Source: Acanthaster planci
Taxonomy: Eukaryota > Echinodermata > Asteroidea > Valvatida > Acanthasteridae
Assembly (NCBI RefSeq): GCF_001949145.1
Contig: NW_019091417.1
Coordinates: 167,077-231,076, forward strand
Length of the DNA stretch: 64,000 bases
Direction of reading: 5' to 3'
Below, in pieces: positions 24,301 through 38,300 of the stretch. The position numbers and the translations under genes were made by a program. Below the pieces are notes generated by a model. The model saw only the letters and a program-made list of their open reading frames with translations, was not told the DNA's origin and made no database searches. Each line of letters starts with the position of its first letter. The stretch's first letter is position 1.

Positions 24301-26160
24301 AATCGATGTTTGGTTGAACAAGGACATTGATGGGAGTATAAATATCCTGCCAATGTCACCTTACTTAAAAACCTACACAATAGGTGGTTTCACATGGGAC
24401 AGATCTGACATATGTCAAATCCTGATCATCATACATTACAAATGATAATTCCTGAATTTGTCTTTTTTTTAGGTATGAAAGCACCATCAGGGGGCAGTTT
24501 TTTGGCCACACTCACAAGGACAGCTTTGAAATTTTTTACGAACCCAAAACTAAACGTCCAACCAGTATTCTGTACAATGGGGGCAGTGTCACCACTTACT
24601 CCAATGTCAATCCAAACTATAGAATCTATGAAGTCGATGGCAACTATAAGAACAGCTCGTGGGTAAGTTGAGACTTCAAGCCAGCCCTGACATTCATTTG
24701 AAATAGATAGAGTGAAGTCACCCTCATAAGAAATCCCAGTCTAACAGAGTTAATTCTCACAACTGGAAATAGTTGCAATTTAAATGATTTTGGGATGTTT
24801 TTCAGAGAGTCCCGATAAGATTTTCTACGATTCAGGTTTCAAGTTGAACGACTCTGTCTCAGCATTCAGCATCAGTCTCAGGCTTTTAAAAATCCAAGAA
24901 TTTGATCAGAAATAACCGAACAAATTCAGCTACGCTTCAGTGAGAAAATAGAATTCTAACCCATAAAATTCAAGGCCCATGTTTCGTGTCTTAATCACTT
25001 CCAACAGGCTGTGCTGGATCACGCAACTTATGTGATGAATCTTACCGATGCAAACCTTACCGATAACCCTAAATGGAAACTGGAATACACAGCAAAGGTA
25101 TGTATGTTCTCAACTGGATTTGTTTCTCCTGGCCACTGGGTTTACATCTCCAAACTTATTACCCTACAGCAGGGATAAAAAGGAAGGTAGAAATGTCAAC
25201 AATTTATAATTATTGGTAATTTTCTTTAAGTTTGTTGCCAACAATTTATGAAGTAGAAAGAGAAAAAAACGACTTCAGGACTGGAACACATACATAAGCT
25301 TTGAAATTCTTTCCTGTTCTGCCAACTAAAACTTCTTGCTTGTTGTTTATGACCTGGGTTCATGGTTTGAATGGCTGTAAGTTGAACAGTGTTGAAGGTT
25401 TGCACTCAAAAAAAATCCCAAAGACTTCTTGCCTAGTGGCAAGTAATGCAGTGCATCAAATAAAGTGACATCTGCATTTGGGACAGCTTACCAACAGAGG
25501 GCGCTAGTTTGACACATCGTATGTTAATCCATGTCTAGACTGCTTATGGAATGAAAGCTTTACAGGCTGTGGACTGGAATGAACTAGTGGGAAAGTTTGA
25601 AGCCGCAAACAGCACATTATTTGACAAGTTTTACACGTAAGTAATTTACATGTACATTGTAGTATAATTAATACACTAAGCGTCCTTTTCCTCTGTTCAT
25701 GAACATCAGAGGACACTTGTATGCGGCCTACTCACATCAACCAAGTGATGAAGTCATCAATCATAAATTCTGAAATTGATATGCTCAACTCCACCACTTT
25801 TCATTTTAACAAAATGAAGTGGCTTTGCAGAAAGAAACAATGTTTTGACCACTGATGCACTGATTTGAACGTATTAAGTTTCTTTTAGTAATGTGAGTCA
25901 CACATGGTCTAAAATACGTCGTCCTTACATGTATATCGCCTTTGCTGCCATTTTTATCGTTCATGCAGTTATCTTACATCATCATAGCATGAATGTTTAA
26001 TCCATGCATTACTGATGCATTACCTTGCCCAATCCTATTTGTTTATTTTCATAGATATTACTATAAGAGCAATGTACCAGGTCCCTGTGATGAAAAGTGT
26101 AAAACTGGCTTCATCTGTGATCTTAAGACGGCTCAGTCTGGAACCCATGAGTTCTGTTGA
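18365..26160 (+). CDS. SMPD1: Acid sphingomyelinase (sphingomyelin phosphodiesterase 1-like), complete
   Basis: Hydrolyses sphingomyelin to ceramide and phosphocholine in lysosomes or outside the cell. There are twelve coding exons: 18365-18658, 19375-19539, 19828-19951, 20519-20622, 21303-21472, 22854-22973, 23370-23450, 23802-23972, 24473-24662, 25008-25097, 25539-25636 and 26055-26160. All have GT-AG borders, and the phases join to 570 codons plus TGA. The start is the first Met after the acceptor at 18355, followed by a signal peptide (residues 1-20). A saposin-B domain (about 43-128; Cys 48, 51, 79, 90, 116, 124) precedes a metallophosphoesterase domain. All metal ligands of the family are visible: D166/H168 (SDLHWD), D238 (TGDLPAHD), N278/H279 (GNHES), H388 (LGHIPPG), and H422/H424 (GHTH). 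The protein ends in Cys, as human ASM does. Length is slightly under the human 631 aa, mainly at the N-terminus. I see no lesion. Confidence 0.97.
18814..19098. mobile_element. MITE in intron 1 of the sphingomyelinase gene
   Basis: The ends are inverted: TGGCCCAATTTCACGG at the left and CTCTGTGAAATTGGGCCCA at the right. The left end continues into CACTGCTAAGCACA, the same sub-terminal motif as in the element at 21011. The interior shows no ORF. It is a diverged member of the same family, which I recall as abundant in echinoderm genomes. Confidence 0.65.
21011..21231. mobile_element. MITE in intron 4 of the sphingomyelinase gene
   Basis: A 220 bp element with long inverted ends. The left end reads TGGGGCCAAGCTGCTTAAGC and continues with ACAAAATTTGCTTAAGC; the right end carries the complement (GCTTAAGCAAATTTTGTGCT, then AATTGGCCCC). 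Its right end lies about 70 bp before the exon at 21303, so it sits close to a splice acceptor without disrupting it. Confidence 0.75.
21991..22260 (+). repeat. Dispersed G/C-run repeat in intron 5 of the sphingomyelinase gene
   Basis: This segment starts AGGGGTGGATCCAGGAAGGGG and holds CCCCCCAAAAAAGGGG and AAAAGCCCCAAAATATAGC, then TTTGCCCCCTCCC. The AAAAGCCCCAAAATATAGC and CCCCTCCC parts recur at 47609-47710. The opening resembles the CAGGGGCGGATCCAG end of the MITE at 48098. It is therefore a member of the same broad group of non-autonomous repeats. Confidence 0.55.
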
Positions 26161-26886
26161 TGACTTCAAGAGGTTGAAGTACTCACATAGCTTACACGTG
26201 TCTGTCCTATTCCATTTACTTCAGATCTCACACCTGAGAATGCCCTATTGATTTAGCTAAGTTGATTTCAACTGGGGTAGGAATGAAGACCATCTGATTT
26301 CAGGATTCAAATTTTGTTGGGGGGGGGGGAAACTGGAGGGATGCAGGGACTTCCTAAGTGTATGAAATTTATAGAATCAGGAAAGGTGTTTTGTCTGCCA
26401 ATGAATATGTATTGTTTACTTTGAGGTGTGATTTATGTATATATTTTGGTTTGGGATGTTTGAGCCATGCTTAGCTTTGAAACTTTAGTGTATGGTGTCA
26501 TGATTCCAAAGAGATCAATTTTTTTGTAAAAGATTCAGAAAACTTTAATTTGTTGTTACTTTTTATGTTAATGAGATGCTCATCATATCCCAGGTATTAA
26601 CACTGAAATCTTAATTGTTATATGTTAATATATTACATGTACGTCTGTCAGTATAAAACAATACCCGAAGTGGTTTTCTTTGATACAGGTAGAAATTAAT
26701 CACTAGTTTTGTAACAATAGCTTTCGTAATTCTTTATTATTCGCCGACGGTTTCAGCAGTTTATTATTTTGTTATCGGATGGTTTCTGTTTTTCTGAAAA
26801 TACATGTAATTTTGATTGCAATTTAAACGCACACTCATGATGACACATGACTATTATGCAGCTGTTTTTTGTGGAAAACTTAATGC

Positions 26887-26892
26887 AATAAA
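26887..26892 (+). terminator. Polyadenylation signal, sphingomyelinase gene
   Basis: AATAAA lies 727 bp after the stop codon, followed by a T/G-rich stretch. It is the first canonical hexamer I see downstream on the plus strand, giving a 3' UTR of roughly 750 nt. Its use is inferred. Confidence 0.55.
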
Positions 26893-29800
26893 TGAAGTAA
26901 CAATTTTGTAAAAGTGATCTGTCTGCGTTAGTCAACTTGGTGAAATGAACTATAATGCTTAGACTTTAAGCTCTACTTCTGTAAGATTCAAAATGGACAC
27001 CAATGAAACAGTATGAAGGAAAAACTTTTGTACTGTATATCTTGATAAATTGTACAAGGAAAAGTGCGATAAATCTCGAACTATAGCAAATCTTGAGTGT
27101 ACAGCGGGCTGTACAGTCTGAAGTCCAGTGGTGTTATCCATCCCATGTGAATTCCAAAATGCATTTGTATAAAGTTTTCGAAGTCTCAGCAAAATCTCAG
27201 AAGCCGAAGTTTTGAAGACAAGGTTGCAGCTTCGTCTGGTGGCTTTAAAATTGCTACGCAGTAAGAACTCAACATCTTGTTAAGGTTCTCGACACACGAG
27301 GCAGTGGGGCAAGTCGGAAGACATATGGTACGTGGGCTGGTGAAAGTATTTCAACACAGCTCACCCATATTTCAATCACGCTGTGGATATGACGTTCCAC
27401 GTGGATGAATTTGATAAGCCAAGTAGTTAATGACTTGCACCTTCATGGGTGGAAATTCCAGGAAATCGTTGTATGTACATGTATCCCCTCACTTTTTTGG
27501 TGGGGGGGGGGCGTTTTTCGTGAAAGAAAAAGTTTAGGAGGATTTTGAAAAAAAATCTGGACTTCATAATCACCAAAATGTATTCAGTAACCCTTGAAAG
27601 GGAAGATCAATTTTAAAGACACAAGTACGCCGCTCTGATGCAAGGCTCTGCTGGAGTGTAAACATTATCACAGACCTACACCTGCCATTAACATCGCCCT
27701 CTTTTGTTTGATGGTGTCAGCACCCCTCCCACCGCTTTTCAAATTTCCATGGCCGGGCAAGTCATTCCCCACAATCCCCTATCCACCTAGTTCCCGGTAC
27801 AAATTTACCCCAGTGTGCATCTTTAGCTGTGAAAATTTAATTTAGATTCGACGCACACCAGCTGAGCGTCTTTTGCTCTACTGTAACAAGCACATGACTA
27901 CAAAATGCAGTAAATATGAAGGTTCCTATGGGCCAGGCTTTCCAACGCAGTCTCCTTTTTCACTCGCCGCTGTGATGTGGCATTTATCCGATGGCAATAA
28001 ATCGTATCACCAGAAAGTTGTATATTTGCGAACACAACTCAGCAAAACAGAATCTTGCCCGTGTTTATAATGGCCTGAATCCATCACTGCGCTGTCCTCA
28101 TTGCTACACTCATTTCATGGAAACGCCAGAGAGTGCGCCCATTACTTTTTTTTCTTAAGCCGACAGGTATGTCGTAAAGATCTGCAAACCAGTGTGGTAA
28201 TTCGCGCATGTCAAGAGCGAGAATTACTTTACGGATAGAGTGCACATGGACAGGTCGACATCCGCATCTCCACCTGTCCACTCCTCTTCTGCACAAAATG
28301 CCTGGTGTGGCTATCTCGCGCAGTCACCGTTGGCTTGGTTGCGGAGGCAAGCAACCTTTATTACGTTTTTCACTCGCCACGGGGCTAATCAGCCGTGGCG
28401 TGCCGGAGAATTGCTGCCCGGGATTCGGCGAAATTTATCGCCGCTAGTCACGTTCATCCAGCGCTTGGACCTCGATTAAATGTCAGTCCGGATCCCTGAT
28501 GAAGCATGGGGACAACATGCTCATGGTAATGCACTTTCACTGCGGTGGAATGTTGTTGGACATTCCACCATTGCTTCCTAAATTAACAGTCCCCGTTCGC
28601 TTTTCCGTTTTTTTTTCTTCAGTTGTTTTTCAGAGTGCAATAACGAAGTGAGCATATCGTTGCTAAGATATCTTTTCACTTTTTCACTTGATGCTTCCCT
28701 TTTGGATTGAGTCTATCAGTTTTATCGTATTATAGGGTCTGCCCGTTTTACGTCACAGTTGCGTTTTTACTGCAAGTAGCTCCTAAAACTATCGCGGGCC
28801 GAACAGTTGAAGAATAATTTATAAAAATTCCACGCAGCTTTCCCAAAACGAGATGATAATACTATGAAGTAAAGAATGAAAATACAATCCTCTTTAAAGT
28901 TAATGGGACAACAATCTGAATTTTAAACGGATTTGAAGGGAAATCGAAAAAGGTGGTTTTCTGCAATCTTGGCCTCCCATCCAAATTGCGGGCAGAATGA
29001 AAGTGGTAAGAAAGCAAAGTTCTGCAGAGTTTCTAGAAATTCAGTGAGCCTGATGTTTGTTACTGTGGACTCGGTCATTCCTCCCTACTGCTGAGCATTG
29101 ACCGCATTCTTGCTTGGCGGAGTTCGTGCAAACTCCCGCTCTCACCAGTGACATTGAATTAGCCATACGGAGGACATCAATGAAGCGCGGCAGGTGCGTG
29201 TCGCATGGTTGACTTGCCTGCATCTGTTTTTCTACGTTCTCGTAATAACGATAACAGGTATTCTTCACCGTAGTGTCATCCCACGAGGATGAAACCAAAG
29301 GCTTCGTTGTTTTAGATAAAGTCGTGTCAGCAATTATCCGTTTAGCTTGACTTCACTTTTCACAGGGAACACTTCATTTTCAGAAGCAAATCAGATAGAA
29401 CGACAGAGATTTTTTTCTTCTTCTTTTCAAAATGAATAATATCCAGTAATGGCATCTGTTGTTGTGATCTTCAAAAAAAGTTAATTTCCATCTGGGATAA
29501 ATGAATGACAACGAATACCTTCTGCACTTCATTACCTGGAAACGAATTCGTCATTTTGGCGGGAATCACCGACCGTAGACGAAGTGGCAGCTTACGGGAT
29601 GTATGTGACTCAATAACCAACTGCTTATAGATCCTGACGGTTTGAAGGACACAGACATTTTCATTTATGATCTGATTTCGGAAATGTAGATTTCCAGAAG
29701 GTGTTGGTTCTTGTAGATAAGGTTTTCCCAAACTGTTTTGCAAACTTTTTTCGTTCGATTTCATAAACGGTTAACTTCAAATTCGTCTCTAACATCTATG

Positions 29801-32170
29801 AGCTTTCACGTTCTGCCATGTTGAATTTCGCCTTTTGTTTCTCATTTTGCACTTTGTTCAAACAATGTCATATATTTACCATAATTTGATGTCGTCGTCC
29901 GAAATTGCAGCACACACAATAGATGATACATTTTCGTCACTCAGTGCTTTATGTATATGTGTTTAATATACTGGTCTTCAACCCTAAATAAGCACAATTT
30001 ATCTTTTACATTCTTATTTGTGTGTCCACTTAGCTTTTCGACAGTTTAATGTGTTAAAACTGTTATAAATAAAATCTATACATCGGGAAATGAAAATGTT
30101 TTCATTTCATGCAACAAGTAAGAAGGCCTATACTTATGAAAATCAAAAGTATTAATATTTTTCACATTTTTCAGAAACAGTCGATCTGTACGTCTGTACC
30201 GGTACGTGGTTGCCATCATCCAACGCATAGGCCTAAGCTGATCGGATTATTGGGTTTGATGCAATTGCTTAGAGAATGTGAATAAAATGACTCGTGCATA
30301 TTAATGAATCCAACTGCGTCATCTTTCTTAAGAAAAAAAGTATAACATCAAATTAATACATCCACGGCTGATAATGATGGAGTCCCTCAAATTGATACCT
30401 TTGTCGCATATTGCAACCTACTTCACAGGATTTGGTTTACATAGGTCAGGAAACGAGACCTTGGTTTGTAATTATTAAGCTTAAATGAAATCGACCTCTA
30501 TTATTGACAATGATCTTCAAAGAAGAAGTGTGGAGGGTTTAAAGTAACACTTTTAAGGGAGTGGTGAAATTGTGCTTGAAAAGGACCATCCAACAAGCGT
30601 CCAATGTCTGGATTAATATACAACAATTATCGCCGGGCGGTAAGGAAAGAAGACTTGATTAGGTAAGGAATCTGGAATCTACTTGTCAGTCATTCTGCAT
30701 TTCGTCATAGGGTGGAAATTAAGTTATGAATATAGAACACTTCATCAGTGCATCCCCTGCGAGACCACTGGCGGCGGAAACGGAAGGGGGAGGGCGGTAT
30801 CCCTCCTCCTGTTTTTTCGACTGGGGTCATGGTGCCCCACTTTTAAACAATTCCCAAAATGGGTTGGGGTTTAATGGACTGGCCTATTAATGGCTGACGC
30901 CCGACGGTCTCACAGATGACCCCTTCCGCTTTGAGCATTGTTCCACCGCCATTACCGCGAGTTTTAACACGGTTTCCTTAATTTTCAGCAGATGTATTGA
31001 AAAGGGGAATGGATATTACGACAAAACATGTGGAGATTAGTGATAATGGGTTGCCAAGAAGTCTCAAAACTTCTCACACATTCTAAACACACTCTTATCC
31101 CACTTAAAATGTTCCGGGAACAGTCTACATCTGCAGTGCCATGAACATTTCCTAGGAATATCATGTCTGTAGGCCTATACCGTCGCCTGGCTCTCGGAGG
31201 CATGGCAGGACATGACGGGAATTTTCTTATATGCACGAGAAGAGAAAAAGCACTCGATCTTCAAATGAGTAGGATATATATACCAATTTCTGACAGCATC
31301 GCTAGTAAATCATTGTTAGAAACCTCTCAAGGACTGATTTCCCCTAAATACACACTGGCCATCTGTCTACATGGTTTAGACTGCCGCAGGCGCTTGTTCA
31401 TTCATTTTAGACGTAGATAGTCATTAATTGTCTATGAACTAAAAATTCATAATGGAAGAGATGGCAAAAACGTTTATTCTTTTGGAACTGTACATTTATT
31501 GTTGGTTGCACAAGTCATTTTGCTGCTTAAGCATCAGGACGTAATTTTATTTTTAATTAAGAAATTACGAAAATGGCCGTCCATGGCTGACCGATGTCTC
31601 TCCAGGGAGGGTTAATAAAAAACTATAACAGCACAAAAAAAGGTTCCTTTATCTAAATGAAAAGATATTGCAGTTCACTAGGAGAAATTTCTAATGAATA
31701 TTATTTTTGGCAAGAGATTAATGTTTGCTGAAAATGGAGAGTAATAAAGCCAGGCGACGACGAGTTGAGGCAAGTGCCAACAGTTTTGTGAGGTTCGTTT
31801 GTCAACGAACGTTTCATGTTTACATTCAGTAGTTTTTAATATTCTAAAGTTCGGGTGAATGAGTGTGGATATATAGTGCTTGTAAATGATGGTTTGCAAG
31901 TGTACCAAGAATTTCAACTTGGAGCTTGTTCAACGATTCATGGCCGAAACTGCTTGTTTTATAAATGATTTGCATCATGAAGCACAGTGTGAAGTAATAG
32001 TTGATGGATACAAGTTACTTTGTGTGCTCCATGGAATTGACGTATAGAGTGCAGTCATACGGAAGCGATTCCTGGGTGATTCAGTACCAACGTGCTTGCA
32101 GCAGGGCGGATCGCTTTCTGACGCAAGGAAGGTGATGTGACAGGAACATCCAGCGGGCTGCGGGTCGGCG
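26893..32170. other. Intergenic DNA, no gene supported
   Basis: About 5.3 kb with no exon I can support on either strand. It contains G runs (27505-27514 and near 30790), a GC-richer patch at 28200-28450 that yields two overlapping but unconvincing ORFs, and AT-rich sequence. Nothing resembles a transposase or reverse transcriptase here. Confidence 0.45.
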
Positions 32171-32176
32171 AAGCTG

Positions 32177-32183
32177 TATAAAA
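32177..32183 (+). promoter_or_regulatory. TATA box of the receptor gene
   Basis: TATAAAA lies 135 bp upstream of the receptor start codon at 32312. A start site about 25-30 bp downstream would give a 5' UTR near 105 nt with no intervening intron needed. Position and quality fit a core promoter; usage is inferred. Confidence 0.5.
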
Positions 32184-32311
32184 CCAACATCACCACCTTG
32201 AGTGATGCATATTGCTCTTCAACCCCAAGAGAGAGGCATATTGATTAAGAGGGTGCAGGTAAATTGCGTTTCTGGCTGTATATCAACTGCGAGATTGAGA
32301 AGAAATTGAAC

Positions 32312-35300
32312 ATGTATCTGTGTACTTTAGGGATGCTGATAATGTTGCTAGGCGCGGCTGTTATGATAGGAGTGGCTACTGCGCAGGAGGGCGTAGAGGA
32401 TCGTCTTGGAGGTAAGGTTTCTTTTTGTTATAGGTAAAGTGATGGAGAATCATTTCGTGAGTGAACACTGTAAAAACAAGACTTGTTAACGTTTTAACAC
32501 CTTTTCAACGCGTCTCTCGTAACACTTTTTAAATGCGTTGTAGTGTTATAAATTCAAAAGCTGAAAGCTGGTGTTTAATTCTTTTAAACAACGACGTGTT
32601 GACGTGTTAAGATAATTGAACATCAAGATACATTTGAGTGCTTTTCTGACAACAAACAAGAACCCATTTATCGGGTGCTAAACACCGAAACACGTTTATT
32701 ACCAGAAAGGGTTTACATGGTGCTACATACAATTAACGCAATGACGCGTGGACGTTGGTTTTTAAAGTGCAATTGTCTGCAACTCGAGCAACAATCTTAG
32801 AAAGAAAAAACCTCTATTGTAAAAATGGATTTGGATTTTAGATTATGGCGGCGGTTTCTCCCATCTTCAAGCCAGTAAATGTGGGAAAAGATTATCGCCA
32901 AGTCGTATTCTGAAAAGTATATGTGTCTCTCACCGTCCCACCAATACTACAACGAATTTTCTCTGCTAAAATCAACAGGGGGTAATATTTTTTAAAGCTT
33001 CTTCCGTTTGGCGTTTTCTAGATAATAACATCTACATGTTTAACCATTACCAACCTTCAAGTTCTTCAATGGCCCGTATAACCCTCCGATCAGATATGTA
33101 GCATACTTAAATTGCTGACGCACTGCTGCCTTAGTATTGGGGAAAAAACATTCGAATTCTAGTGGTTGAGGCCTCTGGCAAGTCATGTTAGGAGCAAACT
33201 CTTTATACCGTCAGCTTTAAATGACTGATGGGGGGTGGCCCCTCGGTAAAAGATGTTGGCGTCACAGAGAATGCATACGCTTGTCGAGCATGATATTAAT
33301 GAATGAATTTATTCAGTACCTGGACATAGCTTTTCTATATTTCATTTATTTATTTCACTATCTTTAAACAGTATAAAAAAATCTTATCAAAATTGGCTGT
33401 TTTACACTGTGGTCCTGTGACTTTCAAGAGCAATTTAATATATGTAACACAGGCCTACATTCAAAGTGCAATTTTGCATATATATTTAAAACTATTTATT
33501 AAAGACGCATTTTGGACATTAGCAGGTGAGCCGTTCCAAGTTATACCACCAGAATAATTAAAAGGTTGCTTAAAACATTCTATATTGGATTTAGGGGAAA
33601 CAACATTAAGAAAATCCTTGTGTAAAAGATCTCAATGTTATCATAAAATCCGTCAAAGGCTAAACCATGAGCACATTTATCCCTAACAATCATCAATCGT
33701 GCCAACGGCAAATTATACATGCTACGTCTTTTGAAGAGTCAATTGTGTACCGCATGATAGGGATTAAACTGTATAGGCCTACGCAGCACCAGTCTGGAGT
33801 GGAGCCCTGACTCCAAATCAACTTGAACGTATTGAGAGGATTCAGAACCGTGCGTATCGGCTCATATTCCGATCGTCTTACACAACATGTGATGAAACAC
33901 TTTCCCACTGTTCGCTCAAATCTTTTTGGAAGACCGCAGAAAATCCCTTTTCATTTCATTTATTGAAAAGGCTTTAACCCTTACCATGCCCTAACAGTCC
34001 TAAATCCTCCCAATTGTGAGGGATTCGATCTATCAATTGATCAATGATGGTTTATTAAAAGACCCACCTTTAGCGACAAAAGGCCGCATTTCTGGTGAAT
34101 TTACAGCATCAAGACATTAAAAAAAGGTAAATAAAACATAACCTCATACCGTTAAAAACGAATGAAGAAAGCCTTCTTAATAAAATTATTTATAAATTTA
34201 CATGCATAAATAGGGGCTTTCAAAGGACATAAAAGGAAAAAGAGTGAAACAGTTATGCGTTTAGGAATGTGTTTATGTGCTAAGCAGATTTTAAAAAGCT
34301 GAACATGTACCGCGGAAATGCGTTTAGTATTTAAACGCATTCCTTAACATATTTCAGTAAACATGTCATGGGTTAAATGTGTTGAAAAAGTGGGTTCAAA
34401 AAGTGTTTAAACTCTAAACGTTGTTTTTACACTGTTACTTCCTGTTAACAGGATAATTTTAATACAATGATGGGACACACAAATTCAAAGGAGATTAATA
34501 GATATTCTAAGTTATATTTTGCTCAACCAAATCTAACTTATAAAAGGCATGCTGTCGGATGTCCAGAAAACGTGTATATAAATGAACGCAGTTGCCCATC
34601 ATCATTCTGACACCGGCGACAACGGATAGGGCTGCGATTTATCCAATGGCGCCAGAACGCCGAGTTTTGTCTCGAGTGATCTCGTGAAACACACGAAGGC
34701 CTATTAAGTAAGCAATTCAGGCCTACATTGGATGCCATGGGGTTATCAAAATAAATTCATTCTAATATGGAACTGGCGTCGTTCAAATGCTCCATAAACT
34801 GATTTGACTGAGAATAGGAAGTCGAGACGAATTGGTTTAACACACGACGCAGAGACGACTTTGAAACAGAGCCGTGTCGGGTGCGGCTGTGAACTGCTTG
34901 CTTTCTAATATGGGACCCCCCAGGTATTGCTCACATTTGTATGCGATGAGCGACGCGAGATGATGATGCGAAGAGCACCTTCTCAAGTACAGAGCAGTGA
35001 GTTGGGTGGGGCTTAGGCCTCAGTTTATTAAAAAAAGGAGTTCAACGAAATTAAATGCTCTCTGCAGTCAGTAGCAGCAAAACAAGAGAGAGGTGGCAAT
35101 ACTTTCTTACCAACACATCAGTTTGACAATCCCAATGTAGAGATTGCTGCTGAGTATAGACAGGATTGAGAGGCCAAAACATCGAGGGGGAAAATGGCTT
35201 GCTGATGAAATTGTAAAGTCATGTTGTAGTCAACTCCCCTCAGTGCACACACAGTGTCATTCAGCCATGGACTGTCTTGAAAGAACAGTAATACCAAGAA

Positions 35301-38300
35301 TTCGGAACTCACGCAAAACTGTCAAAGACTTGTTCAGGTCAAATATGGCTTGTAGCGATTTTGCACCACTGGGGAATTGGGTACAACCAAGACTATATAA
35401 AAGTATTACAAATTTAAATAAAATAACTGATCCCCATGTTGTTGTTGTTGTTGTTGTTTTCTTTTGAGAATATTCTAAATGCCTAATTTGTGTATTCGGC
35501 ACGAACAAGCAAACTATTCAGTCTCACTGGTCGTGTCTATATCACGTCTGAGGATTGTACGCTGAGACAGCATCCTTTCACTCTGTGCTAATACGAAATA
35601 ACCCACGGCAAATTAGCAATTAGCCAGGCTTTGCCTGGGTAAGATTAATTCTAAAGTGCTGACACCATCCAAAGGCGCAACACTGACTGAGTACCTTGAG
35701 CATCACAAGTTCACATCGTCATCTGTCTTTGGATGCCGTGTTGTCAACAACCCCGTTTGATAAAGTCGGTTTAAACTTGTTCCTGACACCACCGTCAAGA
35801 TGCCGGTACAAGAGTTCGTTTGTACTTTTCCAGTTCCTTTTTTAGTTCATGAAAGAGACATTTATGTGCACTTACGTGACTGAAACACGCTGATATTGAC
35901 TTGTAGCTCTTGAAACAATCTGATATTGACTTTTAACTCTTGAAACACGCTGATATTGACTTTTAACTCTTGAAACACGCTGATATTGACTTTTAACTCT
36001 AGAAACACGCTGCTATTGACTTTTAACTCTTGACTGATCAGCTAGTTGAGTGGTGACGTCACTCTTTCGTTTTCCCTTTTCCTAGATTTTGCCAATGTTT
36101 CAGCCACTTTAACAGTCAGCTGTGAAGAGTACGAGAAGAGGATCGGCTGCAACGTGGAACGTCTGTGTTCGTGTGATGAACTCTGTGAAACGCTGAATGA
36201 TTGCTGCCAGGCCAGTTATCGCGATCACGTTACCAAACATGGCGTAGTTGGGTCGACTAGTGCGACTGGTGAGAGTAATCAATCGCTTATCGCGAGGGAC
36301 ACTCCAAGAACTGGCGCCTATCACGTGTGCGTGGAACTCCCGTCGACATTGACGGGGTTCAAGAAAAACGGCTTGTTATTCCACAATGAGTACATGCTGC
36401 CGCAAGGATATTGGATGGTTGGTAGGTGTCCGCCATCTTGGAAAGACCTAGATATCAGACATCTCTGCGAAGCTCCAGACGATGAGTCCGACCTTATGCT
36501 TCTACTCCCTGTAGTGGCGTCCAACGACCCCTCGACGTCATTTCGTAACATTTACTGCGCTGTTTGTCATGGGGTTCCAGTATCACAGATGAGAACTTGG
36601 AGAATACAATCGAATGTCTCTCTGGCGTCTCTAAAAGGTGCAAATGATTCAGAAGAAATTCTTCAAGCTGTAGATTCCTTAAAAGTCTTCAACACGAGAA
36701 ACATTCAGTTCAAACATGACTTTGAAAAATTACGAAGTTGCGTTGCCCATGAAATCGACAATTGTCCACTGGACTTTGGAGATGACGGCATAAAAAGAGC
36801 GTGCCGATCCCACACGATGGCCGTGGTGCATCCTGTTACTCACGTGAGATACAGAAACTGGTACTGCGCACTTTGTAACAATGCTCTACACGTCACAATG
36901 TGTCATTTATTCAAGCTTGGCCCGCACAAGGTCTGGTCCCCCACGCTGACTGCACTGGTGGACTTCCAGGGAAACAGAGTTTCAATCAGAGATATCGCTG
37001 GTGCTGACAGCAGACCGACGCACGTTGAAAATACGTGCGGGAGAAACGAGTTTCTGGACCCGTTTACATTGCGCTGCCGAGCTTTGATGAGCTCGGGAGG
37101 GTGGGAGCGAGAAATCCCTTCTGAACCAACCATTATCCAAAGCGAATGTGTCCAGCCAGGTCATGTAGACGTGGAGATAGACATGTATTTTGGCCAAAAT
37201 TCCACCTCTACTCCATGCGAGTTATGGGGAGAATGCCTCGGCGTACACGATTCATCCGTCTGGTCAACGGAATGGTGCAAATCGCAGGAACTCCATGAAG
37301 AGCGTAGCGGCCTTTTTCCTGTGCGCGTTCATCTTACCGTTAATTCGACAATACAAGCACTGGACAAGATCTTGAACGAAAACCCACAAGTGACACAAAA
37401 GAGACAGTGTCCTTCTACGGCTTCCGTAATGAAAGTGGTCTTGAGAAAGGGATGTATCTCACCCACAGGATCAAGATGTATGGATTACGACACGACAAAT
37501 GAAAGTAGTGTTTATTTGGCGGCTTGGAACAATTCCGAGAGTCTGTACTTGCGAGATTTCAACGGCCTGCTATCGCTGCAAGATTCTTTGTACCAAGTAA
37601 CTTACACCTGGAGCAATGGTAACACCCCCGACAGAGCTCACAGTGTATCTGCATGCGGAGATTTCGTTCATTTCAACTGCTCGTTGATCCAAATAAACTC
37701 GAGTACTTTTTCTCAACTTTTGACTGATAATCAGAAGCCTTTGGCAGATGATGGAAACCACATTAGTTTGGAAAGTGGTGGGGATTTGGTATGTTACTAT
37801 CTCCTTTCTCCCCCCTATTTTCCACAACCTGGAGTTTTTGGAGGCCACGCAATATTCATAGTTACGGTAATTGGTTTTCTCATATCCATGGTTGCCCTCG
37901 TTGCTAGTTTCGTCACGTACTTGGTGTTCCCAAGTCTTCGCAACTTACCAGGACGGTGCGTCATGTCACTTATTGCCGCCGTCTTCTCGGCCCAGTTGTT
38001 GCTGTTGATTACGGGCGATGACGTTGCTCGATCGGTCAGCAAAGCTTCTTGTACCCTACTCGCAGTTTTACTGCACTACACGTGCTTGTCTACTTTCAGC
38101 TGGACCAACGCTTTGGCGTTCTACTTGGCTCGCACCCTGGGGCCTGGGGCTAAACCTGCAGCGGCTAGCCAGCTTCGGAACTCTTTCATGTACTTCAGTT
38201 TCTTCGGATGGGGAGCACCATTTATCATCGTCCTCACATGCATCATCCTTCATTTCGTCTCTCTTTACGGCACCTACGGTGTCTCGGAAGAGTATGGAGG

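Noticed and set aside
35881-36030. CRISPR-like regular 30-bp repeats
   Set aside because: The units are directly adjacent with no spacers, and the DNA is animal nuclear. It is a minisatellite.
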